Part shown: piece by piece, positions 16,939 through 26,063 of the stretch
Layout: every line of letters starts with the position of its first letter
Position numbering within the stretch: the first letter of the stretch is position 1
Assembly (NCBI RefSeq): GCF_000512695.2
Contig: NZ_AZRW02000006.1
Coordinates: 153,833-217,832, forward strand
Reading direction: 5' to 3'
DNA: 64,000 bases
Source: Pseudomonas sp. QTF5
GTDB lineage: Bacteria > Pseudomonadota > Gammaproteobacteria > Pseudomonadales > Pseudomonadaceae
Notes under the pieces: model-generated
The model's input: the letters and a program-made list of their open reading frames with translations, nothing else
Told to the model about the DNA's origin: nothing
Databases searched by the model: none
Made by a program: the position numbers and the translations under genes

Positions 16939-18393
16939 CTAGTATTTCCAGAAAACCGGTATGAACAGCACCAGAACGGTGAGGATTTCCAGTCTTCCCA
17001 GCAGCATGCCAAAGGTCAGCAGCCATTTGGCGGCATCGGGCAGTGTCGAGAAGTTTCCTGCCGGGCCAATGATCGAACCAACGCCAGGTCCCACGTTACA
17101 GACGGCAGTGGCCGCGCCACTCAATGCGGTGGTCCAGTCCAGGCCGATGAGCGCCAGGCCCATGGCGATCGCCCCGATCGTGATGGTGAAAAAGAATGAA
17201 AACGTCAGGAGTGAGCGGGCGATATCCTCATCGATGGGGTGATTGTTGTATTTTTTCCGGATGACAGCTCGAGGGTGGATCAATTGTTTCAGGCTGCCCA
17301 TGAGCAGGGCGCCAGCCACTTGAAAGCGGAAGATTTTAAGGCCGCCAGCGGTGGAGCCGGAGCAGCCGCCGACAAAGGTCAGATAAAAGAACAGCAACAC
17401 GGAGAAACTGCCCCATAACGTGTAATCCCCCAGCGCCACGCCGGTCGTCGTGACCACCGAAGTCACGTTGACCGCCACGATCCGAAACGCCTCCCACCAG
17501 CCGTACTGGCTGTGCAAGCACAACCAGGTGCCGACCAGCAGCGAGGTAATGAGCAAAAAGCCAATGAACCCGCGTACCTGGTGATCGTTGAGCAGGGCGC
17601 GTCTATTCCCGCGCAACAGGCTCACATACAGCGTAAAAGGCAGGCTGCCCAGAATCATGACCACCACCGCCACCCAATGAATGGCCGGTTGCGTCCAGTG
17701 CGCCAGAGAAGCATCGGAAGTGGAAAAACCTCCCGTGGAAATCAACGACATTGCATGGTTGACGGCTTCGAACGGCGTCATGCCTGCCATCCACAAGGCC
17801 AGCGTGGAAAGAGCGGTAAGTCCGATATACAGCCCCAGAATATATTTGGCGGCGACGTGGGAGCGTGGTGTGACCTTCTCTGACCAGTCGGATGATTCGG
17901 TCTGAAACAGCCGCATGCCCCCGACCCGCAATAGCGGCAAGATGGCCACGGCCATGCCGATGAAGCCGATTCCGCCCAGCCAATGCAGCATTGAACGCCA
18001 GATCAGCAACCCGGGAGAGGCGGTGTCCAGACCGGTCAGGATGGTCGATCCGGTGGTGGTGATGCCGGACATCGTTTCAAAAAACGCGTCGGTGTAGCTG
18101 ATGTGCTGGATAAAGACCATGGGCAATGCGGCGAACATGCAGACGACTACCCAACTGGCGGTCGTCAGCATGTACATATCGCGGGGACGCAGCTGAGCGT
18201 CCTCAGGACGTCCCTTGTTAATCAACAGCAGCCCGGACACCACCGTGATCAGGATTGACCACAGAAAGGCTGACATCTCATCGTTGCGCTCATAGATCAC
18301 CAGTGTGAGCAGCGGTATCGCCATGCTCACTGCCAGCGTGATCAGAAAAATACCCAAGATGAAACCGATAAGCCGCAGTACCGCAATGGACAT
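16939..18393 (-). CDS. trkH: TrkH family potassium uptake protein
   Basis: A 484-residue inner-membrane K+ translocating subunit, the usual length for TrkH. It has about ten hydrophobic segments and four pore-loop filters, for example SGITTTGSTI near residue 115, SLISTGGFST near 225, SVVTTTGVALGD near 320 and the region TAVCNVGPGVG near 430. The ATG at 18393 (MSIAVLRLIGFILG) is used; the frame stays open for another 98 codons upstream, but that part is repeat-derived, low-quality sequence. TrkA, the regulatory partner, is not in this window. Confidence 0.93.
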   Translation of the reverse strand: MSIAVLRLIGFILGIFLITLAVSMAIPLLTLVIYERNDEMSAFLWSILITVVSGLLLINKGRPEDAQLRPRDMYMLTTASWVVVCMFAALPMVFIQHISYTDAFFETMSGITTTGSTILTGLDTASPGLLIWRSMLHWLGGIGFIGMAVAILPLLRVGGMRLFQTESSDWSEKVTPRSHVAAKYILGLYIGLTALSTLALWMAGMTPFEAVNHAMSLISTGGFSTSDASLAHWTQPAIHWVAVVVMILGSLPFTLYVSLLRGNRRALLNDHQVRGFIGFLLITSLLVGTWLCLHSQYGWWEAFRIVAVNVTSVVTTTGVALGDYTLWGSFSVLLFFYLTFVGGCSGSTAGGLKIFRFQVAGALLMGSLKQLIHPRAVIRKKYNNHPIDEDIARSLLTFSFFFTITIGAIAMGLALIGLDWTTALSGAATAVCNVGPGVGSIIGPAGNFSTLPDAAKWLLTFGMLLGRLEILTVLVLFIPVFWKY

Positions 18394-18582
18394 AAATAAC
18401 GCCTGTCTTGTTAGCGCCGCGCAGTATCGATCGGCTTGTCGTTTTGTCTCGTAAAGTTTGCGTAACTTTTTTCTTTTCCTCGGATTCTCTGTGCGCGCGG
18501 GTAGAAGCATAGCTATATCGGCCCTGGTAGGAGCGAGGCTTGCCCGCGAAGGCGGCCTGATAGCCGACCGGGATTTTTTGAT

Positions 18583-19359
18583 GGTGTACATATCCGTTTC
18601 TGCGGTAGGGGCGGCTGGCGGTTTCGTTCTTACAGCGAGTCCCTTTTCCAAACGCCGAAAAGGAACCAAAAGGCTTTGCCCCTCCATTCGGTGCCTCGCC
18701 TAGGCTCGGCATGCCATAACGAAGGCATTGCTCCGGGGGCCCGCCGCCATCGGCCATCCATGGCCGGGGGCGGCTACCGCGGCATCCTTGCCGCGGTGCC
18801 CCCTGCGCAATACCTGCGTTCGGCCTCTGGGAAAGGGGCAACAGATCAAGATCAAAAGCCAAAGCAACAGCAACAGCAACGGCAAGACCAACAGCTTCGC
18901 GAGCAAGCCCGCTCCCACAGTTGGACTGGGTACATCCCGGGAAAAATTGGTCGACTGACAGGTCGCTATCGCAGCGATGCCGCGACCCGACAAGCCAGCC
19001 CCCACAAAAAATCAGTGCACATCCGCTCTGCTTTTCACCACTCAACAGGCCGAGCGTTAGCTCGCCTGCAGCTTTTGATCTTGATGCACCGTCCCCTCGA
19101 GAGGCTGAGTGGAGGTTCTGCGCAGTGGGCAACCCGGCATGGATGCCGGGTTAGCCGCCCCCGGCCATGGATGGCCGATGGCGGCGGGCCCACGGAGCAG
19201 GACCGGAGCGAGGGCATGCCGAGCCTAAGCGAGGCACCGAACGAAAGGGGCAGAAGCGCTTTGGTTACTTTCCGCCGGGCCGCGCAGGCTTTTCGAAAGT
19301 GACTCGCTGTAAAAGCGAAACCAATAGAAGCCGTGACCACAGAAACGGATATGTACACC
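18583..19359. repeat. Large imperfect inverted repeat, about 0.78 kb
   Basis: The left arm (18583 to about 18860) and right arm (about 19070-19359) are diverged reverse complements of one another. Both begin at GGTGTACATATCCGTTTCTG. Shared blocks include CTCGGCATGCC, GGGCCCGCCGCCATCGGCC, CATCCATGGCCGGGGGCGGC and CAAGATCAAAAGC. Each arm also carries its own small GC-rich hairpin (CCGCGG..CCGCGG left, CCCGGCAT..ATGCCGGG right). The centre (18861-19069) is unique apart from a single REP. No transposase is encoded. It may be one of the long repeat families known from P. fluorescens genomes; I cannot assign which. Confidence 0.8.
18894..18920. repeat. Single REP inside the large inverted repeat
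   Basis: CTTCGCGAGCAAGCCCGCTC followed by CCACAG is a standard REP core in one orientation, with no facing partner nearby. Confidence 0.8.
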
Positions 19360-19508
19360 CTCAAAATCGCGAAGATGTGTACACGGCCAGTCAGAAACGC
19401 CGGTATAGACTGAGAGCTATCACGACGGGAGAGACGCGTGAAATACAGAACAGTGTTGCTGCTCAGTCTTACGCCTATATGGGCCCCGGCGCCGAAGAAA
19501 GCACGCCC

Positions 19509-20198
19509 ATGATCGGCGCCGAACTGCTGTCACCGCAAAGCCTTGCAGTTGGCTGGCTGATTTACGTGCCGGTAGTGATCTGGGCTGTCTGTCGCGCGCC
19601 CTGGGTTGAATTGTTCAGCGATAGCCGCCGTCAGCATCTGTTGTTCGGCACGGTGTTCGCGCTGTTCATGCTCTGGCTGGTGCGACGGGACTTCGACACC
19701 GGCGTGTCCTATCACTTCATTGGCATGACGGCGGTGACGTTGCTGCTGGATTGGCCATTGGCGATTGTCGGCGGGTTGGTCGCGCAAACGGGATTGGTGC
19801 TGCTCGGACGGCAGGACATGGCGGCCATGGGGGTTAACGGCGCGCTGCTGATTCTGTTGCCGGTGCTGATCACCGAGTGCTGCGCAATCCTGGTCGAGCG
19901 CGCGCAGCCGCGTAATCCCTTTGTGTACATCTTCTGTTCCGGTTTTTTTGCCGCTGCGTTGTCGGCCCTGTTGTGTTTGATTCTGGCGCTCACATTGCTG
20001 TGGTACGACGAACGTTTCGCCATGCCGTATTGGCTGGAAGATTTTGTCGGCTATCTATGGCTGCTGATTTTTCCGGAAGCGTTTATCAACGGCATGGTGG
20101 TCAGTGCATTGGTGGTGTTCTGCCCCGAATGGCTGGAGACGTTCAATCGCACGCGCTACCTTTCGGCGCCCTGGAAGGACGACGATCCCAAATCTTGA
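19509..20198 (+). CDS. Energy-coupling factor ABC transporter permease (CbiM-like), orphan
   Basis: A 229-residue membrane protein with six or seven hydrophobic segments, beginning MIGAELLSPQSLAVGW. The block VSYHFIGMTAVTLLLDWPLA near residue 75 resembles the CbiM/NikM metal-permease family. Such permeases normally act with CbiQ and CbiO partners for cobalt or nickel; none are encoded here, so the substrate and even transport activity are uncertain. The start is not well marked: ATG 19479 is possible, and upstream sequence runs into the inverted repeat. Confidence 0.7.
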   Translation: MIGAELLSPQSLAVGWLIYVPVVIWAVCRAPWVELFSDSRRQHLLFGTVFALFMLWLVRRDFDTGVSYHFIGMTAVTLLLDWPLAIVGGLVAQTGLVLLGRQDMAAMGVNGALLILLPVLITECCAILVERAQPRNPFVYIFCSGFFAAALSALLCLILALTLLWYDERFAMPYWLEDFVGYLWLLIFPEAFINGMVVSALVVFCPEWLETFNRTRYLSAPWKDDDPKS

Positions 20199-20261
20199 TC
20201 CACATCAAATCCAAAAAACGTTGCCGAATCCATGCTCTGGAAAACCTTCAGGAGCATTGAA

Positions 20262-20477
20262 ATGAGTGTCTACGAATGGGCCAGGCAGGAGTTGCGTCAG
20301 AGTCTGGATGTGGCGCAAGAGGTGGGCTTCGATCCGGGATTGAGCCTGCGCGCCTTGCTCAGTGCGGTGGTGCAGCAGAGCAAGGCGGTACGCAATATCG
20401 AAGACCTGGCCGATGAGTTGCGGTTTCTCGCCGAGAACCTCGACGAAGGCCAGGATTACGGCTTTATGCGGCCCTGA
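20262..20477 (+). CDS. Conserved small protein of unknown function
   Basis: A 71-residue soluble protein (MSVYEWARQELRQSLDVAQE...), acidic and predicted to be mostly helical. CAGGAG lies 7 nt before the ATG, which is good support that it is real. It follows the CbiM-like gene by 63 bp on the same strand and converges with yacG. From memory a similar short reading frame sits next to yacG in other Pseudomonas, but I do not know a function. Confidence 0.65.
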   Translation: MSVYEWARQELRQSLDVAQEVGFDPGLSLRALLSAVVQQSKAVRNIEDLADELRFLAENLDEGQDYGFMRP

Positions 20478-20486
20478 GGGTCGGGA

Positions 20487-20687
20487 TCAGTGACGCGGGT
20501 CGAAGTCTTCGCTGAACAGTTCGTCTTCGGCATCCGGGCTCACCGGAATCTTGTGTTCTTCCGACGCCCAGGCGCCCAGGTCGATCAGTTTGCAACGGTC
20601 TGAACAGAATGGCCGGAACTTGTTCTCGGGACTCCATTCGACAGGGGCGCCACAGGTTGGGCAATCGACGGTTGGGGTTTGGCTCAT
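20487..20687 (-). CDS. yacG: DNA gyrase inhibitor YacG
   Basis: A 66-residue zinc protein. The four ligands are in [10 protein letters not shown] (CxxC) and [12 protein letters not shown] (CxxxC), followed by an acidic tail [12 protein letters not shown]. In E. coli YacG binds GyrB and blocks DNA binding. GGAGG lies 5 nt before the ATG, and the start overlaps the coaE stop (ATGA). It is the last gene of pilB-pilC-pilD-coaE-yacG. Confidence 0.93.
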   Translation of the reverse strand: MSQTPTVDCPTCGAPVEWSPENKFRPFCSDRCKLIDLGAWASEEHKIPVSPDAEDELFSEDFDPRH

Positions 20688-21307
20688 GACTGGCCTCCAC
20701 GCAAAGTAAGGTAAAAGTGATGCAGGCGTTCGACCTCGCTGTGCAGCCAGGCGAGGTCGCGGTCGTTGACCACCACATCGTCGGCATGGCTCACGCGGTC
20801 CTGTCGGCTGGACTGGGCCTTGAGGATCGCCTGGACCTGCTGTTCGCTGGTCTGGTCACGCTGCAGCGTGCGTTCGATCTGTAACTGTTCCGGGGCATCG
20901 ATCACCAAAACCCGTTGGGTCATGGCGTACTGCCCGGACTCGATCAGCAGCGGCGAAACCAGAATCGCGTAAGACGATTGTGCCTTGGCCAGATGGTGGG
21001 TGATTTCTTGGGCGATCAGCGGATGCAGCAGCGCTTCGAGCCAGCGGCGTTCATCCGGCACTTCGAAGATCAGCTTGCGCAGCGCCGCACGATCCAGTTG
21101 GCCGTCGGCTTGCAGTACGCCGTGGCCAAAGTGCTCGGCGATCTTCGCCAGTGCCGGGCGACCGGGTTCGACCACCCAGCGAGCCGCATGATCGGCGTCC
21201 ACCACGTGCACGCCCAGATCGATGAAGTGCTGGGCTGCCGCGCTTTTGCCGCTGCCGATGCCGCCGGTCAGGCCGAGAATCCAGGGTTTTTCCACAGGGG
21301 TATTCAT
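20684..21307 (-). CDS. coaE: Dephospho-CoA kinase
   Basis: A 207-residue cytoplasmic P-loop kinase that phosphorylates dephospho-CoA in the last step of CoA synthesis. The P-loop is [15 protein letters not shown] near residue 15, with [13 protein letters not shown] near 40 and the lid/HPL region (LLHPLI) near 100. The ATG at 21307 overlaps the pilD stop (ATGA). Linkage to pilD is conserved in gammaproteobacteria. Confidence 0.95.
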   Translation of the reverse strand: MNTPVEKPWILGLTGGIGSGKSAAAQHFIDLGVHVVDADHAARWVVEPGRPALAKIAEHFGHGVLQADGQLDRAALRKLIFEVPDERRWLEALLHPLIAQEITHHLAKAQSSYAILVSPLLIESGQYAMTQRVLVIDAPEQLQIERTLQRDQTSEQQVQAILKAQSSRQDRVSHADDVVVNDRDLAWLHSEVERLHHFYLTLRGGQS

Positions 21308-22176
21308 TTCAAACCGACAAACAGCCAATAGAAGCCGGTTATTTGACCACCCCAGAGCAAGGCAATCCAGCCGGCAATGGCCAGATAGGGGCCAAAGGGC
21401 AGCGGTGTCGAGGTTTTCGCGTCCCGCAGGCGCAGCAAAATCACCCCGATAATGGCGCCCAGCAGCGATGACAGCAGGATGGTCAGCGGCAGGATCTGCC
21501 AGCCGCCCCAGGCGCCGAGCATCGCCAACAGCTTGAAGTCCCCGTAGCCGATGCCGTCCTTGCCGGTGATCAGCTTGAACAGCCAGAACACCGTCCACAG
21601 CGCCATGTAGCCGGCCACCGCACCCCAGAACGCGTCATGCAGCGAGACGAAGAGCCCGAAACTGTTGACGATCAACCCCAGCCATATCAACGGCAGTACC
21701 AGCACGTCCGGCAACAGTTGGTGTTCGGCGTCGATCAGGCTCATCGCCAACAGACCCCAGCTCAGGACCAGCACCATGCAGGCCTGCCAGCCGAAACCGA
21801 AATGCCAGGCGACGAACGCCGACAGCACGCCACAGGCCAGTTCGGTCAGCGGGTAACGTTTGCTGATCGGCGTCGCGCAGCTCGAGCATCGCCCACGTAA
21901 AAACAGATAACTGAGCACGGGAATGTTTTCCCACGCTCGAATCCGATGGCCACAGTGGGGGCACTCGGAGTGAGGCAGTATCAGGTTGTAAGCCGGGCCG
22001 GGGGCTTCGGGTGGCAAATCCAGGACGTCATGGGCCTGCAGGCGCCATTCACGCTCAAGCATTTTCGGCAGGCGCCAGACCACCACGTTGAGAAAACTGC
22101 CGATCAGCAAGCCGATCACCCATGCAGTGATCACGAAGGTCAGCGGATTAAGACTCAGAAATTCGTTCAAGGACAT
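21304..22176 (-). CDS. pilD: Prepilin peptidase / N-methyltransferase PilD
   Basis: A 290-residue polytopic inner-membrane aspartyl protease that cleaves and N-methylates type IV prepilins and type II secretion pseudopilins. The N-terminal cytosolic domain has the tetracysteine pair CPHC / CSSC (near residues 72-100). The two catalytic aspartates lie in [11 protein letters not shown] near 150 and in [16 protein letters not shown] near 210. The ATG at 22176 is followed by [12 protein letters not shown]. One base separates it from the pilC stop. Confidence 0.95.
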   Translation of the reverse strand: MSLNEFLSLNPLTFVITAWVIGLLIGSFLNVVVWRLPKMLEREWRLQAHDVLDLPPEAPGPAYNLILPHSECPHCGHRIRAWENIPVLSYLFLRGRCSSCATPISKRYPLTELACGVLSAFVAWHFGFGWQACMVLVLSWGLLAMSLIDAEHQLLPDVLVLPLIWLGLIVNSFGLFVSLHDAFWGAVAGYMALWTVFWLFKLITGKDGIGYGDFKLLAMLGAWGGWQILPLTILLSSLLGAIIGVILLRLRDAKTSTPLPFGPYLAIAGWIALLWGGQITGFYWLFVGLK

Positions 22177-22177
22177 A

Positions 22178-23395
22178 TCAGATCGCTGAGCCGAGTTGGA
22201 AAATGGGCAGGTACATCGCAACCACCAGGCCGCCGACGATAACCCCCAGCACCACCATGATGAACGGTTCCATCAGACTGGTCAGGTTATCGACCATGTT
22301 ATCCACTTCGTCCTCATAGAAGCTCGCGACCTTGTCGAGCATGTCGTCCAGCGCGCCGGACTCTTCGCCAATGGCCGTCATCTGGATGGCCATGGTCGGA
22401 AAGATACCGGAGGTGCGCATGGAAAAGTTCAGCTGCATGCCAGTTGAAACGTCCTGCTTGATGCGTAATACCGCTCGCTTGAACACGATATTGCCGGTCG
22501 CGCCCGCGACTGAATCCAGGGCTTCGACCAGTGGCACCCCGGCGGCGAACGTCGTCGACAAGGTGCGGGCGTAACGGGCCACGGCGGACTTGTACATGAG
22601 CGCGCCAACCAAAGGCAGTTTCAGCAGCCAGGTGTCCATTCGGTCCCGAAAACCCGGGGACTTCTTAAAGGCATGGCGGACGCCGAAGACCAGCGCACCC
22701 AGCATGCCGAGCACCATCCACCACCAGGCCTGCAGGAACTCCGACAAGCCGATGACCATCACGGTGAACGCCGGCAGTTCGGCGCCAAACCCCGAGAACA
22801 CCGACTCGAACTGCGGCACAACCTTGACCAGCAAAATCCCGGTCACAATGATCGCGACGCACACCACCGCCAGCGGGTAGGTCATGGCTTTCTTGATCTT
22901 GGCCTTGAGGCTTTCGCTCTTTTCCTTGTAGGTCGCTACCCGTTCCAACAGGGTATCCAGGGCGCCGGCCTGCTCGCCGGCATCCACCAGGTTGCAGTAC
23001 AGCTCATCGAAATACTGGGGCTTTTTGCGCAGGGCTGCGGCGAAGCTGTTGCCGGCCGCGACTTCCTGTTTCACCTCATCCACCAGCTTGCGCATGTTCG
23101 GGTTATCGAAGCCCTCGCCGATAATGTCGAACGATTGCAGCAGCGGTACGCCGGCTTTCATCATGGTCGCCATCTGCCGGGTAAACAGGGCAATGTCCAG
23201 AGCCTTGATGCGTTTGCCTGCACGGAAAATGGACGCGGTTTTTTTCCGCACCTTGCCCGGGTTGATGCCTTGCTTGCGTAACTGCGCCTTGATCAGCGCG
23301 GGATTTTGGCCGGTCAACTCGCCGGTCATTCTTGCGCCTTTTTTGTCTGTGCCTTCCCAGGCATATACATTGATTTTCGCTGCTTTGACCGCCAT
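22178..23395 (-). CDS. pilC: Type IV pilus inner-membrane platform protein PilC
   Basis: A 405-residue member of the GspF/PilC family. Two cytoplasmic T2SSF domains (near residues 70-195 and 275-395) are each followed by membrane helices; the last reads FIMVVLGVIVGGLVVAMYLPIF. Signatures include LFTRQMATMMKAGVPLLQ in the first domain and ARYARTLSTTFAAGVPLVEA in the second. It links the PilB motor to the pilus. It lies 2 bp after pilB. Confidence 0.95.
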   Translation of the reverse strand: MAVKAAKINVYAWEGTDKKGARMTGELTGQNPALIKAQLRKQGINPGKVRKKTASIFRAGKRIKALDIALFTRQMATMMKAGVPLLQSFDIIGEGFDNPNMRKLVDEVKQEVAAGNSFAAALRKKPQYFDELYCNLVDAGEQAGALDTLLERVATYKEKSESLKAKIKKAMTYPLAVVCVAIIVTGILLVKVVPQFESVFSGFGAELPAFTVMVIGLSEFLQAWWWMVLGMLGALVFGVRHAFKKSPGFRDRMDTWLLKLPLVGALMYKSAVARYARTLSTTFAAGVPLVEALDSVAGATGNIVFKRAVLRIKQDVSTGMQLNFSMRTSGIFPTMAIQMTAIGEESGALDDMLDKVASFYEDEVDNMVDNLTSLMEPFIMVVLGVIVGGLVVAMYLPIFQLGSAI

Positions 23396-23397
23396 GT

Positions 23398-25098
23398 TCA
23401 GTCCTTCGTGACCCGGTTGATTTCTTCAAGGCTGGTGATGCCTTGCATGGCCTTGAGCAGGCCCGAAGTGCGCAGGTCGTTGAAGCCGTCCTTACGCATC
23501 TGGATGTCGATTTCCAGTGAATTGCCTTCGGCCATGATCAGCCGTTGCAGGTCCGGGGTATTTTTTACCACTTCATAAATCCCTACTCGCCCTTTGTAAC
23601 CGCCGTTGCACTGGTCGCAACCGACCGGTTCATAGATCGTGAACGAGCCGATGCGTTCCTCGGGAAAACCTTCCTTGAGTAACGCCTCGCGGGGAATCTC
23701 GATGGGCATTTTGCAATGGCTGCACAGTTTGCGCGCCAGGCGTTGGGCGATGATCAGGCTGACCGAAGTCGCGATGTTGAACCCCTGAATCCCCATGTTG
23801 TGCAGGCGGGTCAGGGTTTGCGCGGCGCTGTTGGTGTGCAGGGTGGAAAGCACCATATGCCCGGTCTGGGCGGCCTTGATGGCAATCTCGGCGGTTTCGA
23901 GGTCGCGGATTTCGCCGACCATGATCACGTCCGGGTCCTGACGCAGAAACGAGCGCAGCGCCTGGGCGAAATCCAGTCCCTGCCTGGGATTGACGTTGAC
24001 CTGGTTGATGCCTTCGATGTTGATTTCTACCGGGTCTTCGGCAGTGGAAATATTGATGTCGACGGTGTTGAGGATGTTCAGCCCGGTATAGAGCGACACG
24101 GTCTTGCCCGAGCCGGTGGGGCCAGTCACCAGGATCATTCCCTGTGGCTGCTTGAGGGCGGCCATGTACAGGTCTTTCTGGTCGGGTTCGTAACCGAGGG
24201 CATCGATGCCCATTTGTGCACTGGACGGGTCGAGGATCCGGATCACCACCTTCTCGCCCCACAGGGTCGGCAGGGTGTTGACCCGGAAGTCGATGGACTT
24301 GCTTTTGGACAGGCGCATCTTGATTCGCCCGTCCTGGGGTTTGCGCCGTTCGGAGATGTCGAGACTGGCCATGACCTTCAGCCGCGAAGCAATGCGGTTG
24401 GCCAGTTGTGTCGGCGGCCTAGCGACCTCCCGCAGCATGCCATCGGTGCGCATCCGCACGCGGTAGATTTTTTCATAGGGCTCGAAATGCAGGTCGGAAG
24501 AACCGCTCTTGATCGCGTCGAGCAACATCTTGTGGACGAAGCGCACCACCGGCGCGTCATCGGCATCTTGCCCTGCGATGGGGTCCTGTTTCTGCTCATC
24601 GACCGACTCGATATCCACCCCGTCGAGGTCGACATCGGCCATGTCTTCCAGACCGGTGGATTGATTGTCGAAGAATTTTTCGATGGCGTCGCTGAGCTTG
24701 TCTTCCTCCACCAGGATGGCTTCGGTGCTCAGCCCGGTACTGAACTGGATGTCGTTGATGGCTTGATGATTGGTCGGGTCGGAAATCCCCACGAACAGCT
24801 TGTTGCCCCGCCGCCAGAGGGGCAGGGCGTGGTGCTGACGGATCAGCTTCTCGCTGACCAGCCCTCGGGGTTGGGTGTCCTTGTCCAGGCAGTTGAGGTC
24901 CAGCAGGGCCATGCCGAAATGCTCCGAGGCCACTTCCGCGACCTGCCAGCTTTTCAGCAGTTTGTTTTGCACCAGATAGCTGACCAGCGAAATTCGATTG
25001 CGTTGGGCTTGCTGATACGCCTGTTGCGCACTTTGGTCGGTGATCAGCTCGGCCAGTACCAATTGCTTGGCCAGACCGCTAAGGGCAATGTCATTCAT
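23398..25098 (-). CDS. pilB: Type IV pilus extension ATPase PilB
   Basis: A 566-residue GspE-type hexameric ATPase that powers pilus assembly. An N-terminal MshEN-type domain (residues 1-150) precedes the catalytic core. Walker A is VTGPTGSGKTVS near residue 330, the Asp box SSDLHFEPYEK near 205, Walker B QDPDVIMVGEIRD near 390, and the zinc-binding CSHC..CDQC pair near 460-500. It heads the minus-strand pilBCD-coaE-yacG operon, divergent from pilA. Confidence 0.96.
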   Translation of the reverse strand: MNDIALSGLAKQLVLAELITDQSAQQAYQQAQRNRISLVSYLVQNKLLKSWQVAEVASEHFGMALLDLNCLDKDTQPRGLVSEKLIRQHHALPLWRRGNKLFVGISDPTNHQAINDIQFSTGLSTEAILVEEDKLSDAIEKFFDNQSTGLEDMADVDLDGVDIESVDEQKQDPIAGQDADDAPVVRFVHKMLLDAIKSGSSDLHFEPYEKIYRVRMRTDGMLREVARPPTQLANRIASRLKVMASLDISERRKPQDGRIKMRLSKSKSIDFRVNTLPTLWGEKVVIRILDPSSAQMGIDALGYEPDQKDLYMAALKQPQGMILVTGPTGSGKTVSLYTGLNILNTVDINISTAEDPVEINIEGINQVNVNPRQGLDFAQALRSFLRQDPDVIMVGEIRDLETAEIAIKAAQTGHMVLSTLHTNSAAQTLTRLHNMGIQGFNIATSVSLIIAQRLARKLCSHCKMPIEIPREALLKEGFPEERIGSFTIYEPVGCDQCNGGYKGRVGIYEVVKNTPDLQRLIMAEGNSLEIDIQMRKDGFNDLRTSGLLKAMQGITSLEEINRVTKD

Positions 25099-25324
25099 TG
25101 GGATTCCGGACGCAGACGGTTAATGACTTATAGCCTAGTCAAGCAGTGGAACCAAACCAGTCGGGGTGAGGTGACAAAAAGTGTCAGATAGTGCGGATCC
25201 TGGGGGGAGGAAAGGTCTTTGCCACGGTCTCGCGCTCCGCAGGCAGGGGCGCGCGCGGTTTGGCATGACCTGTGCTGTGCCTTGTTCAGATCATGAGATT
25301 TCGACTCATGCATGGAGCCTGTCT
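25099..25324. other. pilB / pilA divergent intergenic region
   Basis: 226 bp between divergent pilus genes. It contains the pilA sigma-54 promoter (25261-25276). No clear sigma-70 promoter for pilB is visible. Confidence 0.7.
25261..25276 (+). promoter_or_regulatory. Sigma-54 promoter of pilA
   Basis: TGGCATGACCTGTGCT has GG (-24) and GC (-12) at the exact sigma-54 spacing and matches the consensus TGGCACG-N4-TTGC closely. It lies about 50 bp before the pilA ATG. In P. aeruginosa pilA is driven by RpoN with PilR, so this is the expected element. Confidence 0.85.
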
Positions 25325-25750
25325 ATGAAAAATCAAAATGGCTTTACCCTGATAGAGCTGTTGATCGTGGTGGCGATCATCGGGATTCTGGCGACGTTTG
25401 CGCTGCCGCAGTATTCGAAGTACCAGGCGCGGGCGAAGGTTACCGCTGCGGTTGCGGAAATCTCGGCACTGAAGGTGCCTTTCGAAGACGTTATCAATCA
25501 AGGCACCGATATTGCCGCCCCCGCCGGGATCGGCGCGGCGAGCGCCACGGGTAATTGCACGATTACGGCAACGGGTACTGCCTCTACCGGTGCGGGCAGT
25601 ATTGCTTGCACGATTCTCAACGCACCGGGGCCGGTGCTCAGCAAAACCGTCACGCTCACGCGCACACTTGCCGGTGGCTGGACTTGCGCCACTACGGTTG
25701 ACGCGGAATACGCGCCTAAAGGTTGCCCTCCCGCTGCCGCTGCTGGCTGA
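25325..25750 (+). CDS. pilA: Type IVa major pilin PilA
   Basis: A 141-residue prepilin. It has a very short leader MKNQNG and the PilD cleavage site G/F, followed by FTLIELLIVVAIIGILATFA with Glu5 of the mature protein. The C-terminal domain contains four cysteines, including a final pair (WTC....KGC) that would form the D-loop disulfide. Its composition is rich in Ala, Thr and Gly, and it ends PPAAAAG. GGAG lies 8 nt before the ATG. It is expressed from the upstream sigma-54 promoter and followed by a terminator. Confidence 0.93.
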   Translation: MKNQNGFTLIELLIVVAIIGILATFALPQYSKYQARAKVTAAVAEISALKVPFEDVINQGTDIAAPAGIGAASATGNCTITATGTASTGAGSIACTILNAPGPVLSKTVTLTRTLAGGWTCATTVDAEYAPKGCPPAAAAG

Positions 25751-25767
25751 TCCATTGTCATCCTGCC

Positions 25768-25803
25768 AAATGCCCCGCGTTTAACGACGCGAGGCATTTT
25801 TTT
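25768..25803 (+). terminator. Terminator of pilA
   Basis: Stem AAATGCC-C-CGCGT / ACGCG-A-GGCATTT with one mismatch, then a run of T residues, 18 bp after the pilA stop. Confidence 0.9.
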
Positions 25804-26063
25804 GTTCGCTATTTTTGGGGCCAGGTAATCGAGAAACCCCCGACAATTCATGGCCTTAGGCCTGCGTTAAAACCCGCATGTTGCATGTAGATAATTTCGC
25901 AGTCATGCAATTTGCATGATTACGAAAATTACCTTTGTAGTTAAGTAATTGATTTATAAGTATTTATTTTTTATCGGACAGTTGGCACAGCGTTCGCACT
26001 CTCTCCTGTAACCCTGCTGACAAGACACGCAGCAGACTTTCCAGAAATACAGGAGTTACTCGT
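25804..26063. other. Intergenic region before the BON protein gene
   Basis: A notably AT-rich stretch (about 25880-25975) in a GC-rich genome, probably the BON gene promoter region. TATAAG-like hexamers are present but no confident -35/-10 pair. I see no reading frame. Confidence 0.5.

Larger units (their letters stand above)
18394..19508. other. Long non-coding region between trkH and the CbiM-like gene
   Basis: 1.1 kb without a credible gene. It holds a REP-like element of a second subtype (18527-18555, GTAGGAGCGAGGCTTGCCCG core), a large imperfect inverted repeat (18583-19359, listed separately), and a single REP (18894-18920) in the centre. Frames that cross it encode Arg/Pro/Gly-rich text with no domain signal. 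The last 150 bp before 19509 presumably hold the promoter of the downstream gene; I see no clear one. Confidence 0.75.

Noticed and set aside
18842..18890. CAACAG/CAACGG-type short tandem repeat as a CRISPR or microsatellite
   Set aside because: Only a few imperfect 6-bp units are present, with no spacers or cas genes.
18676..19302. 208-residue plus-strand frame across the inverted repeat
   Set aside because: It is made of repeat sequence with Arg/Gly/Gln-rich text and no start context; similar text appears in both arms because they are complementary.
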